DNA of 6,361 bases from Thermococci archaeon (GTDB taxonomy: Archaea > Methanobacteriota_B > Thermococci > Thermococcales > Thermococcaceae): the NCBI GenBank assembly GCA_003663535.1, contig QMUE01000085.1, forward strand, positions 1 through 6,361, written 5' to 3'. The translations under genes and the position numbers were made by a program. This document shows, piece by piece, positions 1 through 5,508 of this stretch; the stretch's first letter is position 1, and the number at the start of each line of letters is the position of its first letter. The notes below the pieces were generated by a model. It worked only from the letters and a program-made list of their open reading frames with translations, did no database searches and was not told the origin of the DNA.

Positions 1-1731
1 AAGTCCCATAAGCATTGTGAATGGCTCAAAAACTCTTCCAAGTTTCTCTGCATAGCTCAGCCCACTCCCTATAGCCTGAGGATAACTACTGAGGTACCAT
101 ATTGCAATTGAGCCAAAAAGTATTACTGTCCCCGCTTTTCTCAGAAACTCCTTGCTTCTCTCCCAAGAGTGAATTAAAGCAATTTTCCAAGATGGTATAG
201 CATATTCCGGAAGTTCCATTACAAAGGGATTTTCCTCTCCTTTGATAACAAACTTTCCAAGTATTAGTGCTGAGAGTAGAGCAAGGAAAAGTGAGATTGC
301 ATATATCCCAACGGCTACCAATGCTTTATGCTTACTAAAGAATACTCCCGTCAAAAAAGTTATTACAACCATCCTCGCGCTGCAAGGCACGAGAGGATTA
401 ACAAGCATGGTGAGTATTCTATCTCTTTCATCTTCCAGTGTCCGTGTAGACATTATTGCCGGGACATTACACCCAAACGCAAGCACCATTGGAATGAAAC
501 TCTTACCTGGAAGCCCGAATATACGCATGATCTTCTCCATGACAGTAGCTGCCCTTGCCATGTACCCACTATCCTCAAGTATTGACATTGCAACAAACAG
601 TAGAAAGACTAGTGGGAAAAAGCTCAACACTGAGCCCACTCCACCTATAATTCCATTGACAATAAGCCCTCTAAGGGTTTCATTTCCAATATGAGGGGCT
701 ATAAGTTGACCGAATGAAACAAAGGTGTTATCTAAAAATTCTTGCAGAGGCATCCCAATAGTGAATACAAATTTGAATAAGAGATAAAATACCCCCAAAA
801 GAGTAAAAATACCATATAATGGGTGAGTGAGGATCTTATCCATGTAATCGCTAAAGGTTTCATGAACTTCCCCAAAATGAATAACGAATTGGTGCATTAA
901 CTTGTCAATGAATTCATACTTTTGATTGGCAATAACTATATCTAAGGGATGCTTGTAATACCTCTCTAACTCGCTTATATGGATAAGTATTTCATCCATT
1001 TTTTTAGGACCTAAATAATTCAAAACAAGCTTTATTACTTCTTGGTCTCTTGTAAGGAGTTTTATGGCAAGCCAACGAACATTATAGCATTGGGCCAAAG
1101 GGGTTTCATTTAAAACACCAGATATATGCCCTATCTCCCGTTCTATAGGTTCATCATAAATCGGAGTAATTGGATTCGTGGTTGCTTTTCCCTCTGCCAT
1201 TCCAGATATCATTGCTTTTAATTCCTCAATCCCTTCTCCATTTTTAGCATTCATAGGGATCACTGGAACCCCAATAACTTTTTCCATTTTCTTTACATCA
1301 AAGCTTATTTCCCTCTTTTTTGCAATATCTATTTTGTTAAGAGCAATTATCACATTTTTAATTCCCATTTCAAAAATTTCCATTGTCAAGAAAAGATTCC
1401 TCATAAGAGAGGATGAGTCCACAATATCAACTACCACATTGGCGTTACCACCAAGCAAAAAATTCCTTGCAATGAGTTCATCAATAGAATTAGCAGTAAG
1501 AGAATAAGTACCTGGCAAATCTACAACCAAAAACTCCTTATTGTGATACTTCAATATTCCCTCTTTCTTCTCGACCGTTACACCCGGCCAATTCCCTACA
1601 TGTTGTCTCAGCCCTGTTAAAGCATTGAATATAGTAGTTTTCCCTACATTAGGGTTACCTGCCAAGGCTATAACTCTTAGCCCTTGTTTCTTGTTTTTAG
1701 AGATATCCTTGAGGTCATGACACTCGTTCAT
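1..1731 (-). CDS. feoB: Ferrous iron transport protein B (FeoB), 3' end cut off by window edge
   Basis: GTP-dependent Fe(II) transporter of the cytoplasmic membrane. I translated it by hand: 577 codons are open from ATG 1731 to the left edge, with no stop. The N-terminal G domain is complete: G1 GNPNVGKT (residues 25-32), G2 Thr52 in GVTVEK, G3 DLPG (71-74), G4 NKID (132-135), and a probable G5 around NAKNGEG (161-167). The membrane part has the FeoB signature stretches FPLVFLLFVAMSILEDSGYM (372-391) and FGCNVPAIMSTR (419-430), followed by PLVPCSARM (446-454), matching the second Cys-containing repeat of the family. Archaeal FeoB proteins are usually about 640-670 residues, so roughly the last 70-90 are missing here. 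A hydrophilic stretch of about 17 residues containing Cys4 and His5 precedes the G domain. The start is set by the SD AGGAGG at 1740-1745, and the ATG overlaps the feoA stop by one base (TAATG), which implies translational coupling. Identification is very secure. Confidence 0.97.
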   Translation of the reverse strand, partial: MNECHDLKDISKNKKQGLRVIALAGNPNVGKTTIFNALTGLRQHVGNWPGVTVEKKEGILKYHNKEFLVVDLPGTYSLTANSIDELIARNFLLGGNANVVVDIVDSSSLMRNLFLTMEIFEMGIKNVIIALNKIDIAKKREISFDVKKMEKVIGVPVIPMNAKNGEGIEELKAMISGMAEGKATTNPITPIYDEPIEREIGHISGVLNETPLAQCYNVRWLAIKLLTRDQEVIKLVLNYLGPKKMDEILIHISELERYYKHPLDIVIANQKYEFIDKLMHQFVIHFGEVHETFSDYMDKILTHPLYGIFTLLGVFYLLFKFVFTIGMPLQEFLDNTFVSFGQLIAPHIGNETLRGLIVNGIIGGVGSVLSFFPLVFLLFVAMSILEDSGYMARAATVMEKIMRIFGLPGKSFIPMVLAFGCNVPAIMSTRTLEDERDRILTMLVNPLVPCSARMVVITFLTGVFFSKHKALVAVGIYAISLFLALLSALILGKFVIKGEENPFVMELPEYAIPSWKIALIHSWERSKEFLRKAGTVILFGSIAIWYLSSYPQAIGSGLSYAEKLGRVFEPFTMLMGL

Positions 1732-1961
1732 TACTGCTCCCTCCTAACAATTATTCTCTCTGCAATCCCTCTACCCAAAGCAAGCCTTGTACTACCAAGA
1801 GCAATAATATATGGACCTGGAAAACCAACCTTTATAACTACGATTTTTGTCCCTGGAGCAATTCCCATTCCCAAAAGCCTTTGTCTAGCCCTATGGCCCC
1901 CTCGAACGTCAACAACAGTTCCCCTCTCCCCTTCTCGCATCTGACTTAATCGTACATACAT
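1731..1961 (-). CDS. feoA: Ferrous iron transport protein A (FeoA)
   Basis: Small cytoplasmic SH3-like protein (PF04023 type) that accompanies FeoB and is thought to modulate its activity. From the ATG at 1961 it has 76 residues, normal for the family. It shows the classic pattern LSQMREGERGTVVDV, then RQRLLGMGIAPGTKI, then PYIIALGSTRLALGRGIAERI: the conserved 'R-L-x-x-M-G-[IL]-x-P-G' turn and the final 'L-x-x-x-x-A-x-x-I' strand. An in-frame ATG at 1973 would add four residues, but GGTGAT (1966-1971) sits four bases before ATG 1961 and supports the shorter form; the longer start would also lie within the candidate operator. It is the first gene of feoAB, its stop overlaps the feoB start, and a palindromic TTAGGT/ACCTAA element lies just upstream. 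Identification is secure; the exact start is probable. Confidence 0.95.
   Translation of the reverse strand: MYVRLSQMREGERGTVVDVRGGHRARQRLLGMGIAPGTKIVVIKVGFPGPYIIALGSTRLALGRGIAERIIVRREQ
1739..1745 (-). promoter_or_regulatory. Ribosome binding site of feoB inside the end of feoA
   Basis: The minus strand reads AGGAGGG seven bases before the feoB ATG at 1731. These bases also encode the Arg-Arg-Glu near the C-terminus of FeoA. The strong match to the archaeal anti-SD, together with the TAATG stop/start overlap, fixes the feoB start. Confidence 0.8.
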
Positions 1962-1965
1962 GAGT

Positions 1966-1971
1966 ATCACC
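1966..1971 (-). promoter_or_regulatory. Ribosome binding site GGTGAT deciding the feoA start
   Basis: The minus strand reads GGTGAT, then ACTC, then ATG 1961. GGTGAT pairs with the 3' end of Thermococcales 16S rRNA. It favours ATG 1961 over ATG 1973, for which no SD is visible. Confidence 0.65.
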
Positions 1972-1972
1972 A

Positions 1973-1986
1973 TTAGGTAAACCTAA
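1973..1986. promoter_or_regulatory. Candidate DtxR-family (iron/manganese-responsive) operator at feoA
   Basis: The plus strand reads TTAGGTAAACCTAA: two perfect 6-bp inverted half-sites, TTAGGT and ACCTAA, around a 2-bp AA centre. TTAGG/CCTAA half-sites are typical of metal-dependent repressors of the DtxR/IdeR/MntR family, which occur in Thermococcales. The site lies just downstream of the expected transcription start of feoA (about 25 nt from the TATA-like box) and directly before the SD, a position where a bound repressor would block initiation or promoter escape. The sequence symmetry is observed; the regulator is inferred. Confidence 0.65.
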
Positions 1987-2010
1987 CTCCACTTTGAAAT
2001 GTATAGTTGA

Positions 2011-2020
2011 CTTTAAAAAG
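2011..2020 (-). promoter_or_regulatory. TATA-like box of the feoAB promoter
   Basis: The minus strand reads CTTTTTAAAG, preceded by CCAAAT, which could serve as the TFB recognition element. Its centre is about 55 nt from the feoA ATG. With the usual archaeal spacing of about 25 nt, transcription would start near 1990, leaving a leader of roughly 30 nt that contains the SD. A weaker alternative is TATACATT about 12-20 nt closer to the gene. Confidence 0.5.
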
Positions 2021-2021
2021 A

Positions 2022-2035
2022 TTTGGTAAGTCTAA
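2022..2035. promoter_or_regulatory. Second, degenerate operator-like copy upstream of the feoA TATA box
   Basis: The plus strand reads TTTGGTAAGTCTAA, matching the 1973-1986 palindrome at 11 of 14 positions with the same AA centre. Its centre is 49 bp from that of the first site. It would cover the TFB-recognition side of the TATA-like box, so the two sites would bracket the core promoter. The similarity is observed, but the symmetry is imperfect (5 of 6 and 4 of 6 matches to TTAGGT), so function is tentative. Confidence 0.35.
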
Positions 2036-2047
2036 AATTCTGAAAAG

Positions 2048-2060
2048 TTTGAAGTTCAAA
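2048..2060. repeat. Perfect 13-bp palindrome TTTGAAGTTCAAA in the intergenic gap
   Basis: Two 6-bp arms, TTTGAA and TTCAAA, flank a single G. It lies about 28 bp upstream of the feoA TATA-like box and beyond the likely terminator of the previous operon. It could be a weak protein-binding site; with a 1-base loop it is unlikely to form a useful RNA hairpin. At this AT content, chance is a real possibility. Confidence 0.3.
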
Positions 2061-2106
2061 AACAAGCGGTTCATGGTCATAGCATCCTAATTACCCATTT
2101 CATAAA

Positions 2107-2123
2107 CCAAAATAAAAAGAATT
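2107..2123 (-). terminator. T-rich terminator after the sppA-AI-2E operon
   Basis: Starting 15 bases after the permease stop, the minus strand reads ATTCTTTTTATTTTGG. Archaeal intrinsic termination uses oligo-T tracts without needing a hairpin. The position between two same-strand operons fits. Confidence 0.5.
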
Positions 2124-2137
2124 TAAATGAACATAGC

Positions 2138-3127
2138 CTAAGTTTTCTCTTGCTGCTCTTTCCACTCTTCCAGCAAAGTTAATAATAAACCCAATGCTAC
2201 TGGTCCAATGATAATTCCTTTTATTCCAAATGCCATTATCCCTCCAAAGATTCCAATCAATGCAAGTGCAGAATTCATTTTTGCTCCTTCTGCGACTAAT
2301 TTTGGCCTAATTGTGATGTCCGGTCCTGGGGAGATGAGAAGGGCCCCATAAATTGCAAACATTATTCCTGCAAAGATTTGTCCCTGCGTAAGGAGGTATA
2401 TTGCTCCCGCTAACCATATCAACCACCCACCAATAACGGGGAGAAGTTCAAGCACCACACAGACAACACCTGCAGCAATTGATCCGCTTAAATCTGCAAC
2501 CCTAAATACATAAAAGCCCAGTGTTAGTATAACGCCCTTAGAAACACTTAACATAAGCCATGTTCTCAAGATAGCATTTAAGGTGTCTCTTGCTTTTTCA
2601 ATCAACTCTATGCCAAGATCTCTCCTCTCTTCTGGAAGGAGACTATAAAGTTCAGCCAAAAGGTGATGAGAATGAATCAGTATGCCATAGAACACCACTA
2701 TAAAAATAATCGCTTGTAAGAGTAACTTTGGAATTGAAAGAGTATAACTCAAAAGATATTCACTCAATTTCTCCGAAACCCGTTCAAATAAAATTGTAGC
2801 TGATTGTGCTATATCAGGAGGAAGCTCAAGACTTATGAACCATTCAAGGGATTCGTTTATATAATTCACAAGAGATCCCGTAACATCTCTGAACCACAAA
2901 GCTACTCCAAAAATAAACCCTACGAGCAAAAGACTCATAATAGCTGAAAGCACAATTGCTGACTCTTTTGACCCAATTTTCTGAGCAAGCCTTGTGTGAG
3001 CCGGGTGAAGAATATAAGCAACAGTTAAGGCGAAAATCATCGGTGTTATTAATGGCTCAACGGTTTTCCAGACTATAAAAAGAATAATAATCGAGACCAC
3101 AACCCATACAACATGTTCAGTCTTCAT
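2138..3127 (-). CDS. AI-2E family (UPF0118 / YdiK-PerM type) membrane transporter
   Basis: A 329-residue polytopic membrane protein, a normal length for the family (about 330-380). Hydrophobic segments lie near residues 7-24, 27-41, 57-78, 133-151, 190-208, 214-245 (probably two spans), 248-267 and 287-320 (probably two). A long extramembrane loop (about 80-130) follows the third span, as in this family. The family's C-terminal block is clear: ELLPVIGGW (227-235), then PKLVAEGAKMNSALALIGIF (275-294), then GGIMAFGIKGIIIGPVALGL (295-314), corresponding to the conserved 'P-x-G' and 'FGxxGxxxGP' motifs. Characterised relatives include the AI-2 exporter TqsA and Na+/H+ antiporters from halophiles, so the substrate cannot be deduced. 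It is the last gene of the operon, starting 4 nt after the stop of the 156-residue gene with SD AGGAG at 3136-3140. Family assignment is secure; substrate unknown. Confidence 0.9.
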   Translation of the reverse strand: MKTEHVVWVVVSIIILFIVWKTVEPLITPMIFALTVAYILHPAHTRLAQKIGSKESAIVLSAIMSLLLVGFIFGVALWFRDVTGSLVNYINESLEWFISLELPPDIAQSATILFERVSEKLSEYLLSYTLSIPKLLLQAIIFIVVFYGILIHSHHLLAELYSLLPEERRDLGIELIEKARDTLNAILRTWLMLSVSKGVILTLGFYVFRVADLSGSIAAGVVCVVLELLPVIGGWLIWLAGAIYLLTQGQIFAGIMFAIYGALLISPGPDITIRPKLVAEGAKMNSALALIGIFGGIMAFGIKGIIIGPVALGLLLTLLEEWKEQQEKT

Positions 3128-3131
3128 ATCA

Positions 3132-3602
3132 TCATCTCCTCAAGTACTTAATGAGTAACTCCCTTGCATGAGGCTTATTAAATACAAAGAGGATTTTCTT
3201 GCCCCCATCAATCAGGAAGTTTCTCCCAATTACTAACAGCCCTTCCTTAAATTTGTATATTTCAGAAGTTTCTATATCAAGTGACTTTTTAATTTCTTCT
3301 GGGGCTTCTATTTCATTTAGCAAAGATTTTGCCTTATCTATTAAGGGCCGTGTAATAAATTTGGGCTTACTTAGATTTAGGTTTTCTGGAACAATTTCAC
3401 TGGGCTCCATATAGACTCCCCAGAATTCTTTGGCACATTCAAATGGATAAACATACTCAGTGCCATAAATTGGAGAGTAAAGCTCAAATATCACAGCAAG
3501 CAATACTCTCCTAGCATTTTTCCCATAATATTCAATTTTCAGGTTAAACTTGCCATCTTCAAATCCATTTTCAAATATCTCAAGATGTTCCTCACATTTC
3601 AT
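3132..3602 (-). CDS. Uncharacterised 156-residue soluble protein in the sppA operon
   Basis: I do not recognise a named family. From ATG 3602 the protein has 156 residues, is acidic at the N-terminus (MKCEEHLEIFENGFEDG), and has no signal peptide or membrane segment. Likely beta strands include FNLKIEYYG (19-27), RRVLLAVIFELYS (31-43), EGLLVIGRNFLI (120-131) and KKILFVFN (135-142). A helical middle (RPLIDKAKSLLNEIEAPEEI, about 87-106) and a basic C-terminal helix ending KYLRR give a mixed alpha/beta cytoplasmic protein. The frame stays open upstream to an ATG at 3674, but that would run through sppA; AGGAGGTGA (3607-3615) placed four bases before ATG 3602 fixes the short start. The gene begins 4 nt after the sppA stop, and the permease starts 4 nt after its own stop, so the three are almost certainly one transcript with coupled translation. 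Its role is unknown; a regulatory or partner role with SppA or the permease is only a guess from context. Confidence 0.85.
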   Translation of the reverse strand: MKCEEHLEIFENGFEDGKFNLKIEYYGKNARRVLLAVIFELYSPIYGTEYVYPFECAKEFWGVYMEPSEIVPENLNLSKPKFITRPLIDKAKSLLNEIEAPEEIKKSLDIETSEIYKFKEGLLVIGRNFLIDGGKKILFVFNKPHARELLIKYLRR

Positions 3603-3606
3603 CACC

Positions 3607-3615
3607 TCACCTCCT
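3607..3615 (-). promoter_or_regulatory. Ribosome binding site overlapping the sppA stop codon
   Basis: The minus strand reads AGGAGGTGA, nearly the full anti-SD complement, followed by GGTG and ATG 3602. The last three bases are the sppA stop TGA, and the first six encode its terminal Arg-Arg. This places ribosomes finishing sppA directly on the next start. Confidence 0.8.
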
Positions 3616-4614
3616 AATATAGGATAGGGCATAATTCGGAGGCATGTAAAGTGAGGAACTCTCATAAATTCCAAAATCTACTTTTTGAGTGCTATAGAAC
3701 ACAACGTTGGCACTTTTTACTTTCAAAATTTCTTCCAGCACACTTATAGTGGAGTCCAAATCCCCAGTATCATCCACCAGTGTTCCTTTAACCTCACTTG
3801 CAAACCACACTCTTCCATCTCCATATTGCCTTGTGGTGTTCAGATCAAGATCCCTACCTTCACCCACAACTTGAAGGAAATACTCAAAATACGTGTTAAC
3901 TTCGTTTTTTATCATCTCTCTTTCTTCCTCTGTTAGATCTCTCCATTCAGCACCAGTATCTTTGTATTTACCAGTTTTAAAGACGTTTACTTTTATCCCG
4001 TTTTGAGCATAATTCTGCTCAAGATCATAATGGACATAAAGAACCCCTATACTACCTACCTCTGCAAGTGGGTCTGCTATTATTTTATCTGCAGCACAAG
4101 CTATCAAATATCCTCCAGAAGCTGCCATACCTCCTGTATAAGCCACTATAGGTTTTTCATAAGAAAGTTTCTTTAATTCCTTATAAATAGTTATTACCGG
4201 CCCTACGTATCCTCCAGGACTTTCAATCCAGAGGACAACTCCCCCAACATTATCATCATTCCTTATTTCTCTTATTTTGGATATTACATCAAAGGCTGCA
4301 GTTTCGTCAATAGGCCCCACCATAGGAAGAATAGCTATTGTAACATTTGCTTTCTCAGTTCTGTTGGCTCTTAATTGTTCTTTTATGTATTCCAACTCTT
4401 TTTGGAGTTCTTCTATTTTTGCTTGAAGAGCTATAGTAGCATTACTCTCAACCTCTTTTACTGTCTCATTATAAACTACTGTGACATTGCCTCTCTCTTG
4501 TATGGCTTTCTGAAGTTCATTATTATTAATGTAAAGGAGAACATTTCCGATTATCGCCAATGCTAAGAGCAATGTAAGAATAAAACTAAGGTATTTCCAT
4601 ATCTCCCTCTCCAC
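3607..4614 (-). CDS. sppA: Signal peptide peptidase SppA (S49 serine protease), membrane-anchored
   Basis: Membrane-bound protease that degrades leftover signal peptides, using a Ser/Lys dyad. From GTG 4614 it has 335 residues, like characterised archaeal SppA. There is an N-terminal membrane anchor (about 8-28), then a stalk with a predicted coiled coil (about 58-82, IEELQKELEYIKEQL), then the crotonase-like protease domain. Motifs: IESPGG (131-136, oxyanion side), GGMAASGGY with nucleophile Ser166, and GKYKDTG with general base Lys218. The 52-residue Ser-Lys spacing equals that of known SppA enzymes (Ser162/Lys214 in the Thermococcus kodakarensis protein, from memory). A GTG at 4623 would add three residues, but GGTGAT (4619-4624) four bases before GTG 4614 supports the shorter form. 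The stalk carries five N-x-T sequons (Asn43, 49, 58, 84, 90), suggesting glycosylation outside the cell. First gene of a three-gene operon. Identification is secure; the start is probable. Confidence 0.95.
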   Translation of the reverse strand: MEREIWKYLSFILTLLLALAIIGNVLLYINNNELQKAIQERGNVTVVYNETVKEVESNATIALQAKIEELQKELEYIKEQLRANRTEKANVTIAILPMVGPIDETAAFDVISKIREIRNDDNVGGVVLWIESPGGYVGPVITIYKELKKLSYEKPIVAYTGGMAASGGYLIACAADKIIADPLAEVGSIGVLYVHYDLEQNYAQNGIKVNVFKTGKYKDTGAEWRDLTEEEREMIKNEVNTYFEYFLQVVGEGRDLDLNTTRQYGDGRVWFASEVKGTLVDDTGDLDSTISVLEEILKVKSANVVFYSTQKVDFGIYESSSLYMPPNYALSYIRR

Positions 4615-4618
4615 TAGA

Positions 4619-4624
4619 ATCACC
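4619..4624 (-). promoter_or_regulatory. Ribosome binding site GGTGAT deciding a GTG start for sppA
   Basis: The minus strand reads GGTGAT, TCTA, GTG (4614), the same geometry as feoA (GGTGAT, four bases, start). The alternative GTG at 4623 lies inside this SD and has no SD of its own. Confidence 0.65.
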
Positions 4625-4644
4625 TAAAATGAAATAACTTTGGA

Positions 4645-4660
4645 AACTTTTAAATTTGGT
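4645..4660. promoter_or_regulatory. Shared AT-rich core promoter between sppA (minus) and the TIM-barrel gene (plus)
   Basis: The 87-bp divergent gap contains one clear TATA-like block, CTTTTAAATTTGG (4647-4659), which reads TTTTAAAT on the plus strand and TTTAAAAG on the minus strand. The usual archaeal spacing of about 25-27 nt puts a plus start near 4678 (about 24-nt leader with AGGTG at 4690-4694) and a minus start near 4625, just before GGTGAT. One element may serve both directions, or two overlapping boxes may be used. No operator-like palindrome was seen here. Confidence 0.5.
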
Positions 4661-4701
4661 GTTCTCGTAATCTTTATCAAAAAAGTGAAAGGTGCAAAAA
4701 T

Positions 4702-5508
4702 ATGGAGATAGGAGTCAACATATATCCACAATTTTTAAACAATTGGAAAAGCCTCCCATCCGTTCTAGCAGATTTGAAAATTAAAGATTACGATTTTGTC
4801 CAGATATTCCCCCACGCACTTGGACTAATAAAAAATGGTCAAGTTGTGGAAAGGGGTCTCCGATCAATAGAAAATGCTCTAAAAGGAGTGGGAGTAAGTT
4901 ATACTATTAGAATGCCCACTTCAGTAAATCTCAGAGATAATACCTATTATACCAGACATTTCAATGTAGCTAAAGCTGTAATTAATGTTGCAATAAAGCT
5001 TGGAGCTAAGGTAGTTGTTATGCAGAGCGGCCGTACTGGAAGATTAGACTTGGAAATAGAAGCCCTTCAACAACTTGCTGAAATGGCAGAAAATTTTGGA
5101 ATCAAAATAGCTTTAGAAAACACATATAGCGTTAAAGATACCCTCTATGTAGTTGAAAGCGTCAACAAGGAAAACTTGGGTTTTGCACTTGACCTTGGTC
5201 ACGCGTTCCTTAGTGCCCAAGGCAATGAAGACAAATTCTTAGAAGATGTGAAACTAGGAACAGAAAAGACAATAATCCTAATGATTCATGATAACTTTGG
5301 AAAGTTCTTTCCAAAAGTCGACCCCATTGATGCATTAGCTTACGGAGTAGGGGACCTTCACCTAATGCCTGGAGAAGGAAAAATCCCATTTGGAAAAACC
5401 CTTAGGTTATTTGGAGATGTCCCCCTTTTACTAAAAATAAAGAACCCTGAGACCTTCGCAAACCTACCAACCAAAAGAGGATTAATAGAACTATTGACCA
5501 GTATTTAA
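4702..5508 (+). CDS. Xylose-isomerase/endonuclease-IV-like TIM-barrel protein (sugar phosphate isomerase/epimerase family)
   Basis: A 268-residue protein of the AP endonuclease 2 / xylose isomerase-like barrel superfamily (PF01261 type). Candidate metal and active-site residues occur in the family order: Glu139 in IALEN, Asp164 and His167 in LDLGHAF, His196-Asp197 in MIHDN, Asp218/His220 in GDLHLMPGEG, and Glu225 in GEGKIPF. The segment RMPTSVNL (70-77) lines up with the endonuclease IV HAPYxxNL strand and MQSG (107-110) with its HPG strand, so the two His zinc ligands there are replaced by Arg70 and Gln108. That argues against a standard trinuclear-zinc AP endonuclease and for a sugar isomerase or epimerase-like enzyme, substrate unknown. 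The start ATG 4702 has AGGTG seven bases upstream. It is transcribed alone, divergent from sppA, and its stop overlaps the convergent RNase III-like gene by 4 bp. Superfamily secure, function not. Confidence 0.85.
   Translation: MEIGVNIYPQFLNNWKSLPSVLADLKIKDYDFVQIFPHALGLIKNGQVVERGLRSIENALKGVGVSYTIRMPTSVNLRDNTYYTRHFNVAKAVINVAIKLGAKVVVMQSGRTGRLDLEIEALQQLAEMAENFGIKIALENTYSVKDTLYVVESVNKENLGFALDLGHAFLSAQGNEDKFLEDVKLGTEKTIILMIHDNFGKFFPKVDPIDALAYGVGDLHLMPGEGKIPFGKTLRLFGDVPLLLKIKNPETFANLPTKRGLIELLTSI

Noticed and set aside
242..694. Plus-strand open frames of 85-150 codons over feoB (242-694, 328-585, 1178-1507), and another over feoA/feoB (1684-1944).
   Set aside because: They are antisense shadows of a clearly conserved FeoB/FeoA coding sequence, show no family features and no convincing SD.
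1973..2080. A 35-codon open frame on the minus strand (ATG 2080 to TAA at 1973-1975) across the feoA upstream region.
   Set aside because: It runs straight through the TATA-like box and both operator candidates and has no SD. Composition looks like translated AT-rich spacer, so it is most likely chance.
3603..3674. Longer start for the 156-residue gene at ATG 3674 (180 residues).
   Set aside because: The extension lies wholly within the sppA coding end in another frame and lacks an SD, whereas AGGAGGTGA sits four bases before ATG 3602.
4614..4627. An ACCTAA half-site (4622-4627) before sppA, resembling the feoA operator half-site.
   Set aside because: The other half (CTAGAA) matches TTAGGT at only 3 of 6 positions, and part of the half-site is explained by the GGTGAT ribosome binding site read on the other strand.
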